NCBI GenBank assembly: GCA_017619655.1
Contig: JAFZRV010000002.1
Coordinates: 1-64,000 of the forward strand
DNA length: 64,000 nt
Source of the DNA: Bacteroidales bacterium
GTDB taxonomy: Bacteria; Bacteroidota; Bacteroidia; Bacteroidales; UBA932
Reading direction: 5' to 3'
The translations under genes and the position numbers were made by a program. The notes under the pieces were generated by a model. The model worked only from the letters and a program-made list of their open reading frames with translations, was not told the origin of the DNA and made no database searches. Below, piece after piece: positions 14,551 to 22,733 of the stretch. How positions within the stretch are numbered: the stretch's first letter is position 1; each line of letters opens with the position of its first letter.

Positions 14551-16038
14551 ATGGATGTCCGTGAAAAAGTCGCCAACCTGCCCCACGATCCCGGGGTGTA
14601 CCGCTACCTCGATGCGGGCGGCAAGGTGATCTATGTGGGCAAGGCCAAGGACCTGAAGCGGCGCGTGTCGCAGTACTTCCGGCCCCCGGAGCAGCTCGAC
14701 CGCAAGACCCGCGCGCTGGTGGAACACATCGCCGACCTGCACTACACCGTGGTGGAGACCGAGGAAGACGCGCTGCTGCTTGAGAACAACCTCATCAAAC
14801 AGCTGCAGCCCCACTACAACATCCTGCTCAAGGACGACAAGACCTACCCCTGGATCTGCATCCGCAAGGAGCCCTTCCCGCGCGTGATGCTGACCCGGCG
14901 CTACGTGCAGGACGGCTCGCTCTACTACGGGCCCTACGCCTCCGTGTTTCATGCGCGCCGGCTCCTCGACCTGATGGGCAGCCTCTACAAGCTGCGCATC
15001 TGCGCGCATCCGCTCACGCCCGAGCAGATCGCCGGCGGGAAGATCCGCTGCTGCCTGAACTACCACCTCGACAAGTGCGCCGGCCCCTGCGAAGGCCTGT
15101 TCAGCGAGGCGGAGTACGATGCCCAGATCGAAGAGATCAAGAAGCTGCTGAGCGGGCGCACGCGCCAGCTGATGAGCAGCTGCCGGGCGGAGATGCAGCA
15201 GGCCGCCGCGGAGCTCCGCTTCGAGGACGCGCAGGAGTGGAAGGAGCGCCTCGCGCTGCTGGAAGCCCACCACGAGCGCGAGAAGGCCGTGGGCCACGGC
15301 ATCCTCGACATGGAGACCTACAAGCTCCTGAAGGAGAAGAACCTGCCCCAGCGCATCGAAAAGTCCGAGAAGGTGGTGGCGCAGCTGCAGAAAGACCTCG
15401 GCATGGCGGTGCCCCCGCGGCACATCGAGTGCTTCGACAACTCCAATATCCAGGGCACGAACCCCGTGGCTTCCTGCGTGGTGTTCCGGGACGGGCTGCC
15501 CTGCAAGCGCGACTACCGGCACTTCAACATCAAGACCGTGGTGGGCGCCAACGACTACGCCTCAATGAAGGAGGTGGTGAACCGGCGCTATTCGCGCCTG
15601 ATGGCCGAAGGGGAGGAGCTGCCGCAGCTCATCGTGATCGACGGCGGCAAGGGCCAGCTCGGCTTCGCGCTGGAGGCCTTGATGGAGCTGGGCATCGCCG
15701 ACCAGGTGTTCATCGTGGGCCTGGCCAAGCGCCTGGAAGAGGTCATCGTGCCGGGCGATCCGCTGCCCCTCTTCCTGGACCGCAACTCCTCGTCGCTGCG
15801 CGTGCTGATGCAGATCCGCGACGAGGCGCACCGCTTCGGCATCACGCACCACCGCAAGCTCCGCAGCAAGGCGCAGACGGTCAGCCAGCTGCGCGCGATC
15901 CCGGGCATCGGGCCCAGGACCGAGGAGAAGCTCATCAAGCAGTTCAAGAGTTACAAGCGGATCAAGGAAGCCTCCCTGGAGGAGCTTACGGCTGTGATTG
16001 GGCCGAAGCTCGCTTCGCTAATCCATTCCACTGAATAA
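14551..16038 (+). CDS. uvrC: Excinuclease ABC subunit C, shortened in the middle
   Basis: UvrC makes the two incisions of nucleotide excision repair. The GIY-YIG nuclease is present (GVYRYL at 15-20, VIYVGKAKDLKRR at 26-38), followed by the cysteine-containing YHLDKCAGPC region (171-180) and a UVR motif (about 213-240). The RNase H-like second nuclease keeps its three catalytic residues: Asp296 in ECFDNSN, Asp364 in VIDGGKGQL and His427 in DEAHRFG. A helix-hairpin-helix follows (about 448-490). The protein has only 495 residues where about 600 is usual. What is missing is the roughly 100-residue stretch that normally lies between the UVR motif and the second nuclease, including the D-V-F-S...AYVN region. 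I start at ATG 14551 because upstream codons are yidD shadow. Confidence 0.93.
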   Translation: MDVREKVANLPHDPGVYRYLDAGGKVIYVGKAKDLKRRVSQYFRPPEQLDRKTRALVEHIADLHYTVVETEEDALLLENNLIKQLQPHYNILLKDDKTYPWICIRKEPFPRVMLTRRYVQDGSLYYGPYASVFHARRLLDLMGSLYKLRICAHPLTPEQIAGGKIRCCLNYHLDKCAGPCEGLFSEAEYDAQIEEIKKLLSGRTRQLMSSCRAEMQQAAAELRFEDAQEWKERLALLEAHHEREKAVGHGILDMETYKLLKEKNLPQRIEKSEKVVAQLQKDLGMAVPPRHIECFDNSNIQGTNPVASCVVFRDGLPCKRDYRHFNIKTVVGANDYASMKEVVNRRYSRLMAEGEELPQLIVIDGGKGQLGFALEALMELGIADQVFIVGLAKRLEEVIVPGDPLPLFLDRNSSSLRVLMQIRDEAHRFGITHHRKLRSKAQTVSQLRAIPGIGPRTEEKLIKQFKSYKRIKEASLEELTAVIGPKLASLIHSTE

Positions 16039-16684
16039 GTCCGTAGACGGCGTTCGCCAGGAAGAAGGCGAACATCACCAGCATCAGCGCGGCGTGCTCT
16101 TCGCCCCGCACCGTGGCGATGGTCCACTTGATCACCTGCGCGGCGTCGAGCGCGATCCAGATGTACCACTGCTCCGCGATGGCCTTGACCATCATGTACA
16201 TGGCCAGGATCGACACCACGGTGGTGGCGGCGTCGAGCCAGGGCTGCGCGTCGCCGATGGCCGGCAGGCCGAGGATCCAGGCGAAAACCGGGATCAGCAC
16301 CGCCGCCGCGGCCAGCAGAATGAGGGCCGTGCGCTTGTCGAGGTGCACGGCATTGACCGCGCCGCTGTCCTGGTTCTGGTTCTTCTTCCAGCTGAACCAG
16401 CCCACGAACTGCATGGGCAGGTAGTAGAGCAGGTAGATGGCCGAGTCGGCGTAGAGCCTTGATTTCCAGGAGATATAGACGTAGATGGCGTTGTAGATGA
16501 TGCCGAAGAGATAGTTCCAGATGTTGCCCCGGGCGCAGAGCACCAGGTTGATGATGCCGGTGACGGCCACGATGAAGCCGAGGGTGTCCCAGCCGTCGCC
16601 GAGCAGCGACGAGACGATGCTGACGGCCGTGGTGCCAAGGATCAGGAACCAGTCGAACCAGTTGAGGGCGGGAGTATTCTTCAT
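15986..16684 (-). CDS. pnuC: PnuC-family nicotinamide riboside (vitamin) transporter
   Basis: The 232-residue membrane protein has seven to eight hydrophobic segments and PnuC signatures: NIWNYLFGIIYNAIYVYISW (about 53-72) and WYIWIALDAAQVIKW (about 172-186). PnuC proteins facilitate entry of nicotinamide riboside, which is trapped by phosphorylation. The 3' end overlaps the convergent uvrC by 53 bases, with both stops inside the other gene. A second PnuC-like protein is encoded at 29296-29880. The substrate is inferred from family only. Confidence 0.88.
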   Translation of the reverse strand: MKNTPALNWFDWFLILGTTAVSIVSSLLGDGWDTLGFIVAVTGIINLVLCARGNIWNYLFGIIYNAIYVYISWKSRLYADSAIYLLYYLPMQFVGWFSWKKNQNQDSGAVNAVHLDKRTALILLAAAAVLIPVFAWILGLPAIGDAQPWLDAATTVVSILAMYMMVKAIAEQWYIWIALDAAQVIKWTIATVRGEEHAALMLVMFAFFLANAVYGLIQWNGLAKRASAQSQP

Positions 16685-16687
16685 AGT

Positions 16688-19663
16688 CTATAGGCCGGTG
16701 GAAAGGACGAAGCGGATGGAGCCCCACTTGTTGGAGTCGTAGACCCGGGTGTACTGGATGCCGAACTTGAGCTCCGTGCCGATACGGAACAGGTAGGTGT
16801 TGAACATCAGCTTGGTGCCGTACGACAGGTAGTTCTTGGGCGCGAAGCCGCTGATCTGGCTGCCGTCGGTGATGGGCGCGCGTGTGTCGCGGGCGGCGTC
16901 GACGAAGGGGATGAGCAGGATGCGCTTCAGGTAGAAGAACCAGCCGCCGTTGAGGTCGCCCGCATAGATGGGCATGGCGTATTCGGCCAGCAGGCGGTGG
17001 TAGTTCATCAGGATCATATTGTCGTAGCCGTAGGGGCGGCGGACCAGGTTGAAGGCGGGGCTGAAGAAGAGGCCGTCCTGGGGCTGGTGCTGGTACGCAT
17101 AGGTGAGCTTGAAGCCGTCCTCGATGCGGAAGCCGGGCAGGTAGGTGTAGGCGCGCAGGGCGCCGACGGGGTTGTGGATCTCGCTGGGACCGAGGCGGGT
17201 CTGGCCGGTGAGCTGGAGGCCGAAGCCCAGGCGGGGCGTCAGGCGCGAGGTGGGCCTTGCCAGCCGCGTGTCGACGAGCAGGTCGGCGTTCAGCACGCGG
17301 GTGTAGTTGCTGCCGACGAAGCGGCTGTCTGACGGCACGTAGATATAGCCGTCGTTGGTCATGGCGTAGCTCAGGTGCGGTTCGACCGTGGTGTTCCAGC
17401 CGCCCTTGGAGAAGTGCAGGGGCACGGAGAGCCGCAGGGTGAAGTTGATGGCGGGCTTCGACAGGGTGTCGAGCCAGGCCACGGGCTGGCCGCCGGGCTG
17501 GACGGGTTCCTCGTGCGGCCGCATGTCGCTGTACTGGAAGGTGCGGCTGCGCTCGTTGAAGTCGAAGGCGGCCTCGATCACCGGGTACAGGCCGGTGTAT
17601 TTCACGTAGGCGTGGGCGCCGTGGTGGTGCTTGTAGTAGGAGTAGCCCAGCACGGTGGCCAGGGTTCCCATCTGGTTCTGCGACATGATGGTCACGCCGG
17701 GCGCCACGTATTCGTAGAGGCGCTCCAGGTGGCTGATGTCCAGGCCGCTCAGGTCGTTCATGATACGGTCGATGTTGACGTAGAGCGGGGCCCAGGAGTG
17801 GATGTGGAAGCCGTGCAGGAGCTTGCTGTAGCGCTGGGCCGGGAGGGAGTCGATATGGCTGCGGAGGGCGTTGTCTTCGGCTTCGCCGAGGGGCTGCACG
17901 TACTCGGCGGCCTGCCGGGCGTTGTTTTCCGCCACGCGGTTGAGGATATAGGGCTCTTCGAAGGAGCCGGGCTTGCCGTCGAACTTGGCGATGGACAGGC
18001 TGGCGGGCATGTAGCCCCGGTGGCTGTAGTCGGCGTAGTAGAGCTTGCCGCTGGCCTCGTCGAACCAGGGTTGGGCGGCGCTGTGGGGCGCGTTGACCCA
18101 GCGTTCCAGCTCGCCCGTGGCGGGGTCGAGGGCGTAGATGTTGCTCAGGCCGTCCAGGTCGGTGGTGAAGTAGAGGAGGCTGTCGCCGGCGCTGCGCAGG
18201 TCGCGGATCATGCGGCTCTGCGGCGGCACGATGCAGGTCCAGGCGCCGTCGTGCCGGTAGATGCCTTCGCCTTCGCCGGTGATGACCGTGGCGTAACGCA
18301 CGTCGCCCAGCTGCACCAGGTTCACGAGCTGGCCGCCTTCCGGTGCGGGGAATGTCTCCAGCAGCTTCCCGTCCGGGTCGAGCACGACGGCTTGTGAGCC
18401 GCCCTTGACGAGGTATTCGACGGCCAGAATGCTGCCGTCCGGGGCCACGCTCGGGTTGAGGTAGCGGGTGCGGCGGGTCAGGGTCTGCAGTTGGCCCGTC
18501 CGGGTGTCATAGCGCCGGATCACGGACCAGGAGCGCATCTCCCAGCGGGGATCCTGCACGATCTCGGAGAAGACGAACGCGTGGTCGCCGTCCTTGACCA
18601 GGCTGCTGGTGTAGGCGGAGAAGGGCCTGACGTAGTGGTAGTTGCCCAGCGAGTCGATGCGGGCCAGGCGTCTTTCGAAGGGCAGGCCGCTCATCGTCAC
18701 GTAGACGTCGCCGTCGAAGGGCAGGGGGTTCGTGAGCTCCACGTAGTACTTGCTGCTGCCCTTGACCACGGGTTCGGCGGGGGAATAGGGCATGCGCAGG
18801 TAATAGTCCCAGCTCCACATGGAGTTGTAGCGGGCCACGCCTTCGCGCCAGTTCTTGCGGGTGGTCAGGCCGGAGGCCATGATGCTGCTGCGGTGCGAGA
18901 CGCTGAAGAAGCGCCACCAGCTGTGTACTTTCTCCTGCAGGAGGTCGCCCATCACGAAGTAGTTGCCGGAGTGGTTGCGCATCGTGCTGTTGATCATGTA
19001 GCCGAGGGCGTATTTGTTGGGCGTGTAGTTGCGGTAGGAGCCGTAGCGCCAGTTGTCGTAGGAGCGGATGTCGCCGGCCAGGAAGGCGGCGCGGTAGTAT
19101 TTCAGGAATTCGGGGTCGCGGCCGCGGCCGGCGGGGGTCATGTCGGTCTCGTGCGACACGGCGTCGCCTTCGTCCTGGGTAGTGGAGGGGAAAGCCATGA
19201 CGTAGGCCTGCTCGCCGAAGAGATAGTAGAGCGGGCGGAGGTTCCCCTGGTTGTAGTGGGCGAACTGGCCCACGTGGCGGCCTTCGTGCCAGGCGAGCTG
19301 GTCGGGCCAGTCGAGGGCATAGAGGGGATTGCCGGGGGGAGTGGTGTAGAGTTCGACGCGGCGCGGAGCCCAGGAGACGTTGCCGTTGCTCTTCATGTTG
19401 TAGGGCTGCAGGACGATGGGCATGCGCGGGGCGTCGATATGGAGGCCCGTCAGGGTGGCGTCGCGGGTGCGCTCAAAGGCATAGAGGTATTCTCGGGCCA
19501 GGGAGTCGATGTCGCGGGGATAGATCACCGTGAAATGTTCGCCTTTGAGCTGGTTCCAGTGGACATGGGTGGGGGCGCTGCCCGGGTAGAGGTACTGGCC
19601 GGCGGCCTGCGGTGCGGCGAGCAGCAGGCAGAGGGCGAGAAGGGCGGTGCTTTTTTTCCACAT
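16688..19663 (-). CDS. Large exported protein with HEGRH motif, propeller-like repeats and barrel-like C-terminus
   Basis: This 991-residue protein starts with a clear signal peptide (cleavage near AAG-Q, residues 20-23). The N-terminal ~330 residues include LAWHEGRHVGQF, with HEGRH (126-130) matching the HExxH zinc-metallopeptidase pattern, and downstream acidic residues (DEGDAVSHETD, ~170-180). The middle (about 370-620) has repeated PDG-type strands reminiscent of TolB/PD40 propellers (SVAPDGSILAVEY). The last ~280 residues are rich in alternating aromatic strands (KYTGLYPVIEAAFDFN) and end in VLSTGL, suggesting an outer-membrane beta-barrel. I do not recognise a named family. The start at 19663 lies 7 bases after a TATCTTTG box, so longer readings are unlikely. 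Confidence 0.85.
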   Translation of the reverse strand: MWKKSTALLALCLLLAAPQAAGQYLYPGSAPTHVHWNQLKGEHFTVIYPRDIDSLAREYLYAFERTRDATLTGLHIDAPRMPIVLQPYNMKSNGNVSWAPRRVELYTTPPGNPLYALDWPDQLAWHEGRHVGQFAHYNQGNLRPLYYLFGEQAYVMAFPSTTQDEGDAVSHETDMTPAGRGRDPEFLKYYRAAFLAGDIRSYDNWRYGSYRNYTPNKYALGYMINSTMRNHSGNYFVMGDLLQEKVHSWWRFFSVSHRSSIMASGLTTRKNWREGVARYNSMWSWDYYLRMPYSPAEPVVKGSSKYYVELTNPLPFDGDVYVTMSGLPFERRLARIDSLGNYHYVRPFSAYTSSLVKDGDHAFVFSEIVQDPRWEMRSWSVIRRYDTRTGQLQTLTRRTRYLNPSVAPDGSILAVEYLVKGGSQAVVLDPDGKLLETFPAPEGGQLVNLVQLGDVRYATVITGEGEGIYRHDGAWTCIVPPQSRMIRDLRSAGDSLLYFTTDLDGLSNIYALDPATGELERWVNAPHSAAQPWFDEASGKLYYADYSHRGYMPASLSIAKFDGKPGSFEEPYILNRVAENNARQAAEYVQPLGEAEDNALRSHIDSLPAQRYSKLLHGFHIHSWAPLYVNIDRIMNDLSGLDISHLERLYEYVAPGVTIMSQNQMGTLATVLGYSYYKHHHGAHAYVKYTGLYPVIEAAFDFNERSRTFQYSDMRPHEEPVQPGGQPVAWLDTLSKPAINFTLRLSVPLHFSKGGWNTTVEPHLSYAMTNDGYIYVPSDSRFVGSNYTRVLNADLLVDTRLARPTSRLTPRLGFGLQLTGQTRLGPSEIHNPVGALRAYTYLPGFRIEDGFKLTYAYQHQPQDGLFFSPAFNLVRRPYGYDNMILMNYHRLLAEYAMPIYAGDLNGGWFFYLKRILLIPFVDAARDTRAPITDGSQISGFAPKNYLSYGTKLMFNTYLFRIGTELKFGIQYTRVYDSNKWGSIRFVLSTGL

Positions 19664-19670
19664 AGAAATA

Positions 19671-19718
19671 CAAAGATAGGCAAAAAGTGTTCCCCAACGC
19701 GTATTTTGGCTATCTTTG
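19671..19718. promoter_or_regulatory. Divergent -7 boxes for the HEGRH protein gene and tadA
   Basis: CAAAGATA at 19671-19678 reads TATCTTTG leftward, 7 bases before the start at 19663. TATCTTTG at 19711-19718 reads rightward, 5 bases before the tadA ATG. Both transcripts would have almost no leader. Confidence 0.7.
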
Positions 19719-19723
19719 TTGGT

Positions 19724-20155
19724 ATGAACGACGAACAGTACATGCAGGAGGCGCTGCGCGAGGCGCGGCTGGCGCTGGCCGAGCGGGAGGTGCCGATCGG
19801 CGGCGTGGTGGTGTGCGGCGGGCGCATCATTGCGCGGGCGCACAATCTCACGGAGACGTTGACCGACGTGACGGCGCACGCCGAGATGCAGCTCATCGGG
19901 ATGGCGGCGGAGTTTTTAGGCGGAAAGTACTTGAATGACTGTACGTTGTATGTTACGGTCGAGCCTTGTCCGATGTGTGCGGCCGCCCTGGCCTGGGCGC
20001 AGCTCGGCCGACTGGTCTACGGCGCCGACGACCCGAAGCGCGGCTACTCGCTGTTCACGCCTTCCCTGCTCCACCCCCGCACCGAAGTCTCCCGCGGCGT
20101 CCTCTCTTCCGACGCCTCCCGTCTCATGACCGATTTCTTCAAAAACCAACGGTAA
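19724..20155 (+). CDS. tadA: tRNA-specific adenosine deaminase
   Basis: The 143-residue protein is a zinc cytidine/adenosine-type deaminase: HAEMQ (catalytic Glu, zinc His) and PCPMCAAAL (zinc Cys pair). The motif EVPIGGVVV near the N-terminus and its size fit TadA, which converts adenosine 34 of tRNA-Arg to inosine. A guanine deaminase is a less likely alternative. The ATG at 19724 directly follows its promoter box. A tRNA gene lies just downstream. Confidence 0.9.
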   Translation: MNDEQYMQEALREARLALAEREVPIGGVVVCGGRIIARAHNLTETLTDVTAHAEMQLIGMAAEFLGGKYLNDCTLYVTVEPCPMCAAALAWAQLGRLVYGADDPKRGYSLFTPSLLHPRTEVSRGVLSSDASRLMTDFFKNQR

Positions 20156-20178
20156 TTAGATTATATCTAAAAAAGTAT

Positions 20179-20186
20179 TACCTTTG
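20179..20186 (+). promoter_or_regulatory. -7 box for the tRNA-Gln gene
   Basis: TACCTTTG matches TAnnTTTG and lies 53 bases before the tRNA. The segment between contains GGGGCAGCGCCCC, a small hairpin immediately before the mature 5' end. Confidence 0.55.
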
Positions 20187-20239
20187 CGTTTTAGTCCCAC
20201 GACCCCGGGCCGTAGCGGCGGGGTTAGGGGCAGCGCCCC

Positions 20240-20310
20240 TGAGATATGGTGTAATGGTAGCACTACAGATTTTGGTTCTGTCTGTTCAGGTTCGAATCCT
20301 GATATCTCAA
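20240..20310 (+). tRNA. tRNA-Gln (anticodon TTG)
   Basis: The acceptor stem TGAGATA pairs with TATCTCA. The anticodon stem ACAGA/TCTGT encloses the loop TTTTGGT, giving anticodon TTG, which reads CAA and by wobble CAG. The T arm is TCAGG-TTCGAAT-CCTGA. The 3' CCA is not encoded. The 104 bases after it, before the next gene, hold no other RNA that I can support. Confidence 0.96.
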
Positions 20311-20414
20311 CAAGAATAACCAATCGAACGTACCACTGTGGAACCTCCGAGTAGTCTGAATAGCGACGGGAGCTCATCCGAGCCCTTGGCCACGTGGTGC
20401 CTTCACCACCACAT

Positions 20415-21050
20415 ATGCCACTATTCCTGAAAAAAGAACTTGAAGACGACGCCCGGATCTACGTCTGGGAAATCACCGAGACCGAAGACGAACTGAGGGC
20501 TACCACCTCCGTTCCCGACAATGAGCTGGAAGAGCTCTCCTATACGCGCAGCGAAGCGCGGCGCAAGGAGAAGCTGGCGGAGCGCGCCCTGCTCAACGAG
20601 ATTTTCCCCGAAAAGCTGTACCTGGGCCACCACGACAACGGCAAGCCGTACCTGCAGAACACGGCCATGGAGATCAGCATCTCCCACACGAACCGCTTCG
20701 TGGCCATCCTCCTGCATCCCGACGAGGACCTGGGCATCGACATCGAGTGTCTCGACCGTGACTTCTCTGCTGTGGAGCAAAAGGCTTTGAGCGAAGACGA
20801 ACAGGACGACCTCGACGAGCGCAAGAAGAACCTCCAGCTGGCCATCTACTGGTGCGCCAAGGAGGCCATTTACAAGCGCATGTCGATTTCCGGCGTGGAT
20901 TTCGCCGAGCAGATCGAGGTCGAGCGCTTCAATCCCCGCGACGAAGGCGAGATCGAAGCCACGTTCACGCACAAGGACGGCACGGAACTCGAGTTCGAGC
21001 TCAGCTACGAGGTGATCGAGAACCATGTGATGGTGTGGGTGGTCGGTTAA
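20415..21050 (+). CDS. 4'-phosphopantetheinyl transferase (Sfp type)
   Basis: The 211-residue protein has the Sfp-family motifs in order: ISISHT (about 86-91), LGIDIE (about 104-109, metal-binding acidic pair) and WCAKEAIYK (about 145-153). These enzymes transfer phosphopantetheine from coenzyme A to acyl-carrier or peptidyl-carrier proteins. No carrier protein or synthase cluster is visible here, so it may be the general enzyme of the cell. The start at 20415 is preferred; a GTG seven codons upstream is also open. Confidence 0.9.
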   Translation: MPLFLKKELEDDARIYVWEITETEDELRATTSVPDNELEELSYTRSEARRKEKLAERALLNEIFPEKLYLGHHDNGKPYLQNTAMEISISHTNRFVAILLHPDEDLGIDIECLDRDFSAVEQKALSEDEQDDLDERKKNLQLAIYWCAKEAIYKRMSISGVDFAEQIEVERFNPRDEGEIEATFTHKDGTELEFELSYEVIENHVMVWVVG

Positions 21051-21084
21051 TTGTTTAACGTGTAATTTTAGGATAATCCATTCG

Positions 21085-22374
21085 ATGAAGAATTTTGTCA
21101 AAGAACTCCAATGGCGTGGAATGATCCACGACATCATGCCCGGAACGGAAGAAGAACTGATGAAAGGACCTGCGGCGGCATATGTCGGCATCGACCCGAC
21201 GGGAGATTCCTTACATATCGGTCACCTGGTCAGCATCATGATCCTCAAGCATTTCCAGGCTTGCGGACACAAGCCCTACGCCCTCGTGGGCGGCGCCACG
21301 GGCATGATCGGCGACCCTTCCATGAAATCGCAGGAGCGCAACCTGCTCGACGAGGAGACCCTCGCCCACAACGTGGCCTGCATCAAGGCGCAGCTGGGCA
21401 AGTTCCTCGACTTCGCGTCGGACGCGCCCAACAAGGCCGAGCTGGTGAACAACTACGACTGGATGAAGGACTATACCTTCATCAACTTCACCCGCGATAT
21501 CGGCAAGCTCATCACCGTCAACTACATGATGGCGAAAGATTCCGTGAAGAAGCGCCTCTCCCGCGAGTCGAACGAGGGCATGTCCTTCACCGAATTCACC
21601 TACCAGCTCCTGCAGGGTTACGACTTCCTGTATCTGTATGAGCACAACGGCGTGAAGCTGCAGCTGGGCGGCGCCGACCAGTGGGGCAACATCACCACCG
21701 GCACGGAGCTCATCCGCCGCAAGCTCGGCGGCGAGGCCTACGCCCTCACCTGCCCGCTCATCACCAAGGCCGACGGCGGCAAGTTCGGCAAGACCGAGAA
21801 AGGCAACGTGTGGCTCGATCCGGAGCGCACCTCGCCCTACCAGTTCTACCAGTTCTGGCTCAACGTGTCGGACGCCGACGCGGAGCGCTACATCAAGATC
21901 TTCACGATGCTCGACCGCGAGACCATCGAAGCGGCCATCGCCGCCCACAAGGAGGCTCCCGAGCGCCGCGAGCTGCAGAAGCTCCTGGCCCGCGAGGTCA
22001 CCATCATGGTCCACAGCGAGCGCGAATACGAGAACGCCGTGGCCGCCTCGCAGATGCTCTTCGGCAAAGGCACCGTCGACGCCCTCCGGGCCCTCGACGA
22101 GCGCACCTTCCTCTCCGTGTTCGAGGACGTGCCGCAGTACACCCTGCCCAAGAGCGCGCTGCCGGGCGACATCCTCGAGACCCTCGCCGTCAGCACCGAC
22201 ATCTTCCCCAGCAAGGGTGAATGCCGCAAGACCATCCAGGGCAACGGCCTGAGCATCAACAAGGAAAAAGTGTCTGACACGGCCCTCCAGCTGACCGCCG
22301 AACACCTGCTCGACGGCAAGTATATCCTGGTCCAGAAAGGCAAGAAAAACTATTACATCCTGAAATTCGAGTAA
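21085..22374 (+). CDS. tyrS: Tyrosyl-tRNA synthetase
   Basis: The 429-residue class I synthetase carries the HIGH motif (LHIGHLVS, about 48-55), the tyrosine pocket motif [11 protein letters not shown] (about 193-203), a KMSKS-equivalent [12 protein letters not shown] (about 233-244) and a C-terminal S4-like RNA-binding domain. Its stop overlaps the start of rbfA by one base, and the S4 region ends in [13 protein letters not shown]...[14 protein letters not shown]. Confidence 0.97.
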   Translation: MKNFVKELQWRGMIHDIMPGTEEELMKGPAAAYVGIDPTGDSLHIGHLVSIMILKHFQACGHKPYALVGGATGMIGDPSMKSQERNLLDEETLAHNVACIKAQLGKFLDFASDAPNKAELVNNYDWMKDYTFINFTRDIGKLITVNYMMAKDSVKKRLSRESNEGMSFTEFTYQLLQGYDFLYLYEHNGVKLQLGGADQWGNITTGTELIRRKLGGEAYALTCPLITKADGGKFGKTEKGNVWLDPERTSPYQFYQFWLNVSDADAERYIKIFTMLDRETIEAAIAAHKEAPERRELQKLLAREVTIMVHSEREYENAVAASQMLFGKGTVDALRALDERTFLSVFEDVPQYTLPKSALPGDILETLAVSTDIFPSKGECRKTIQGNGLSINKEKVSDTALQLTAEHLLDGKYILVQKGKKNYYILKFE

Positions 22375-22718
22375 TGGAAAGCGAAAGCACGAGACAGCAG
22401 AAAGTGGCGCGGCAGATCCAGAAAGACCTGGCCGAGATCATCCGTGCCCGCGGCATGGCGGCCTACGACGGCGCCATGCTCACCGTCAGCGGCGTGAAGA
22501 TCACGCCCGACCTGGCGCTGGCCAAAGTCTATGTGAGCATCTTCCCCTCGTCGAAGGCGGAAGACGTGATGAAAAAGCTCGAAGACGAGACCTCCCGCCT
22601 GCGCGGCGAACTGGGCCGCCGGGTGGCCAAGCAGCTCCGCATCGTGCCGGAACTGGCCTTCTATCTCGATGACTCGCTCGATTATGTCGAGCACATCGAC
22701 GAACTGCTGAAGAAATAA
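22374..22718 (+). CDS. rbfA: Ribosome-binding factor A
   Basis: The 114-residue KH-fold protein contains RQQKVARQIQKDLAEII at the start, the DLALAKVYVSIFP strand and RRVAKQLRIVPELAFYLDDS near the end, all typical of RbfA, which matures the 30S subunit. It is coupled to tyrS by TAATG and followed 15 bases later by the LolC/E-like gene. Confidence 0.96.
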   Translation: MESESTRQQKVARQIQKDLAEIIRARGMAAYDGAMLTVSGVKITPDLALAKVYVSIFPSSKAEDVMKKLEDETSRLRGELGRRVAKQLRIVPELAFYLDDSLDYVEHIDELLKK

Positions 22719-22733
22719 ATCCGCTCCGGACCG

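Noticed and set aside
14551..16038. uvrC as a pseudogene
   Set aside because: The frame is intact and both nuclease catalytic sites remain, so I treat it as a shortened but functional gene.
20311..20414. Second tRNA or small RNA after tRNA-Gln
   Set aside because: Some short stems exist, but no tRNA arms or T-loop consensus and no terminator that would define a small RNA.
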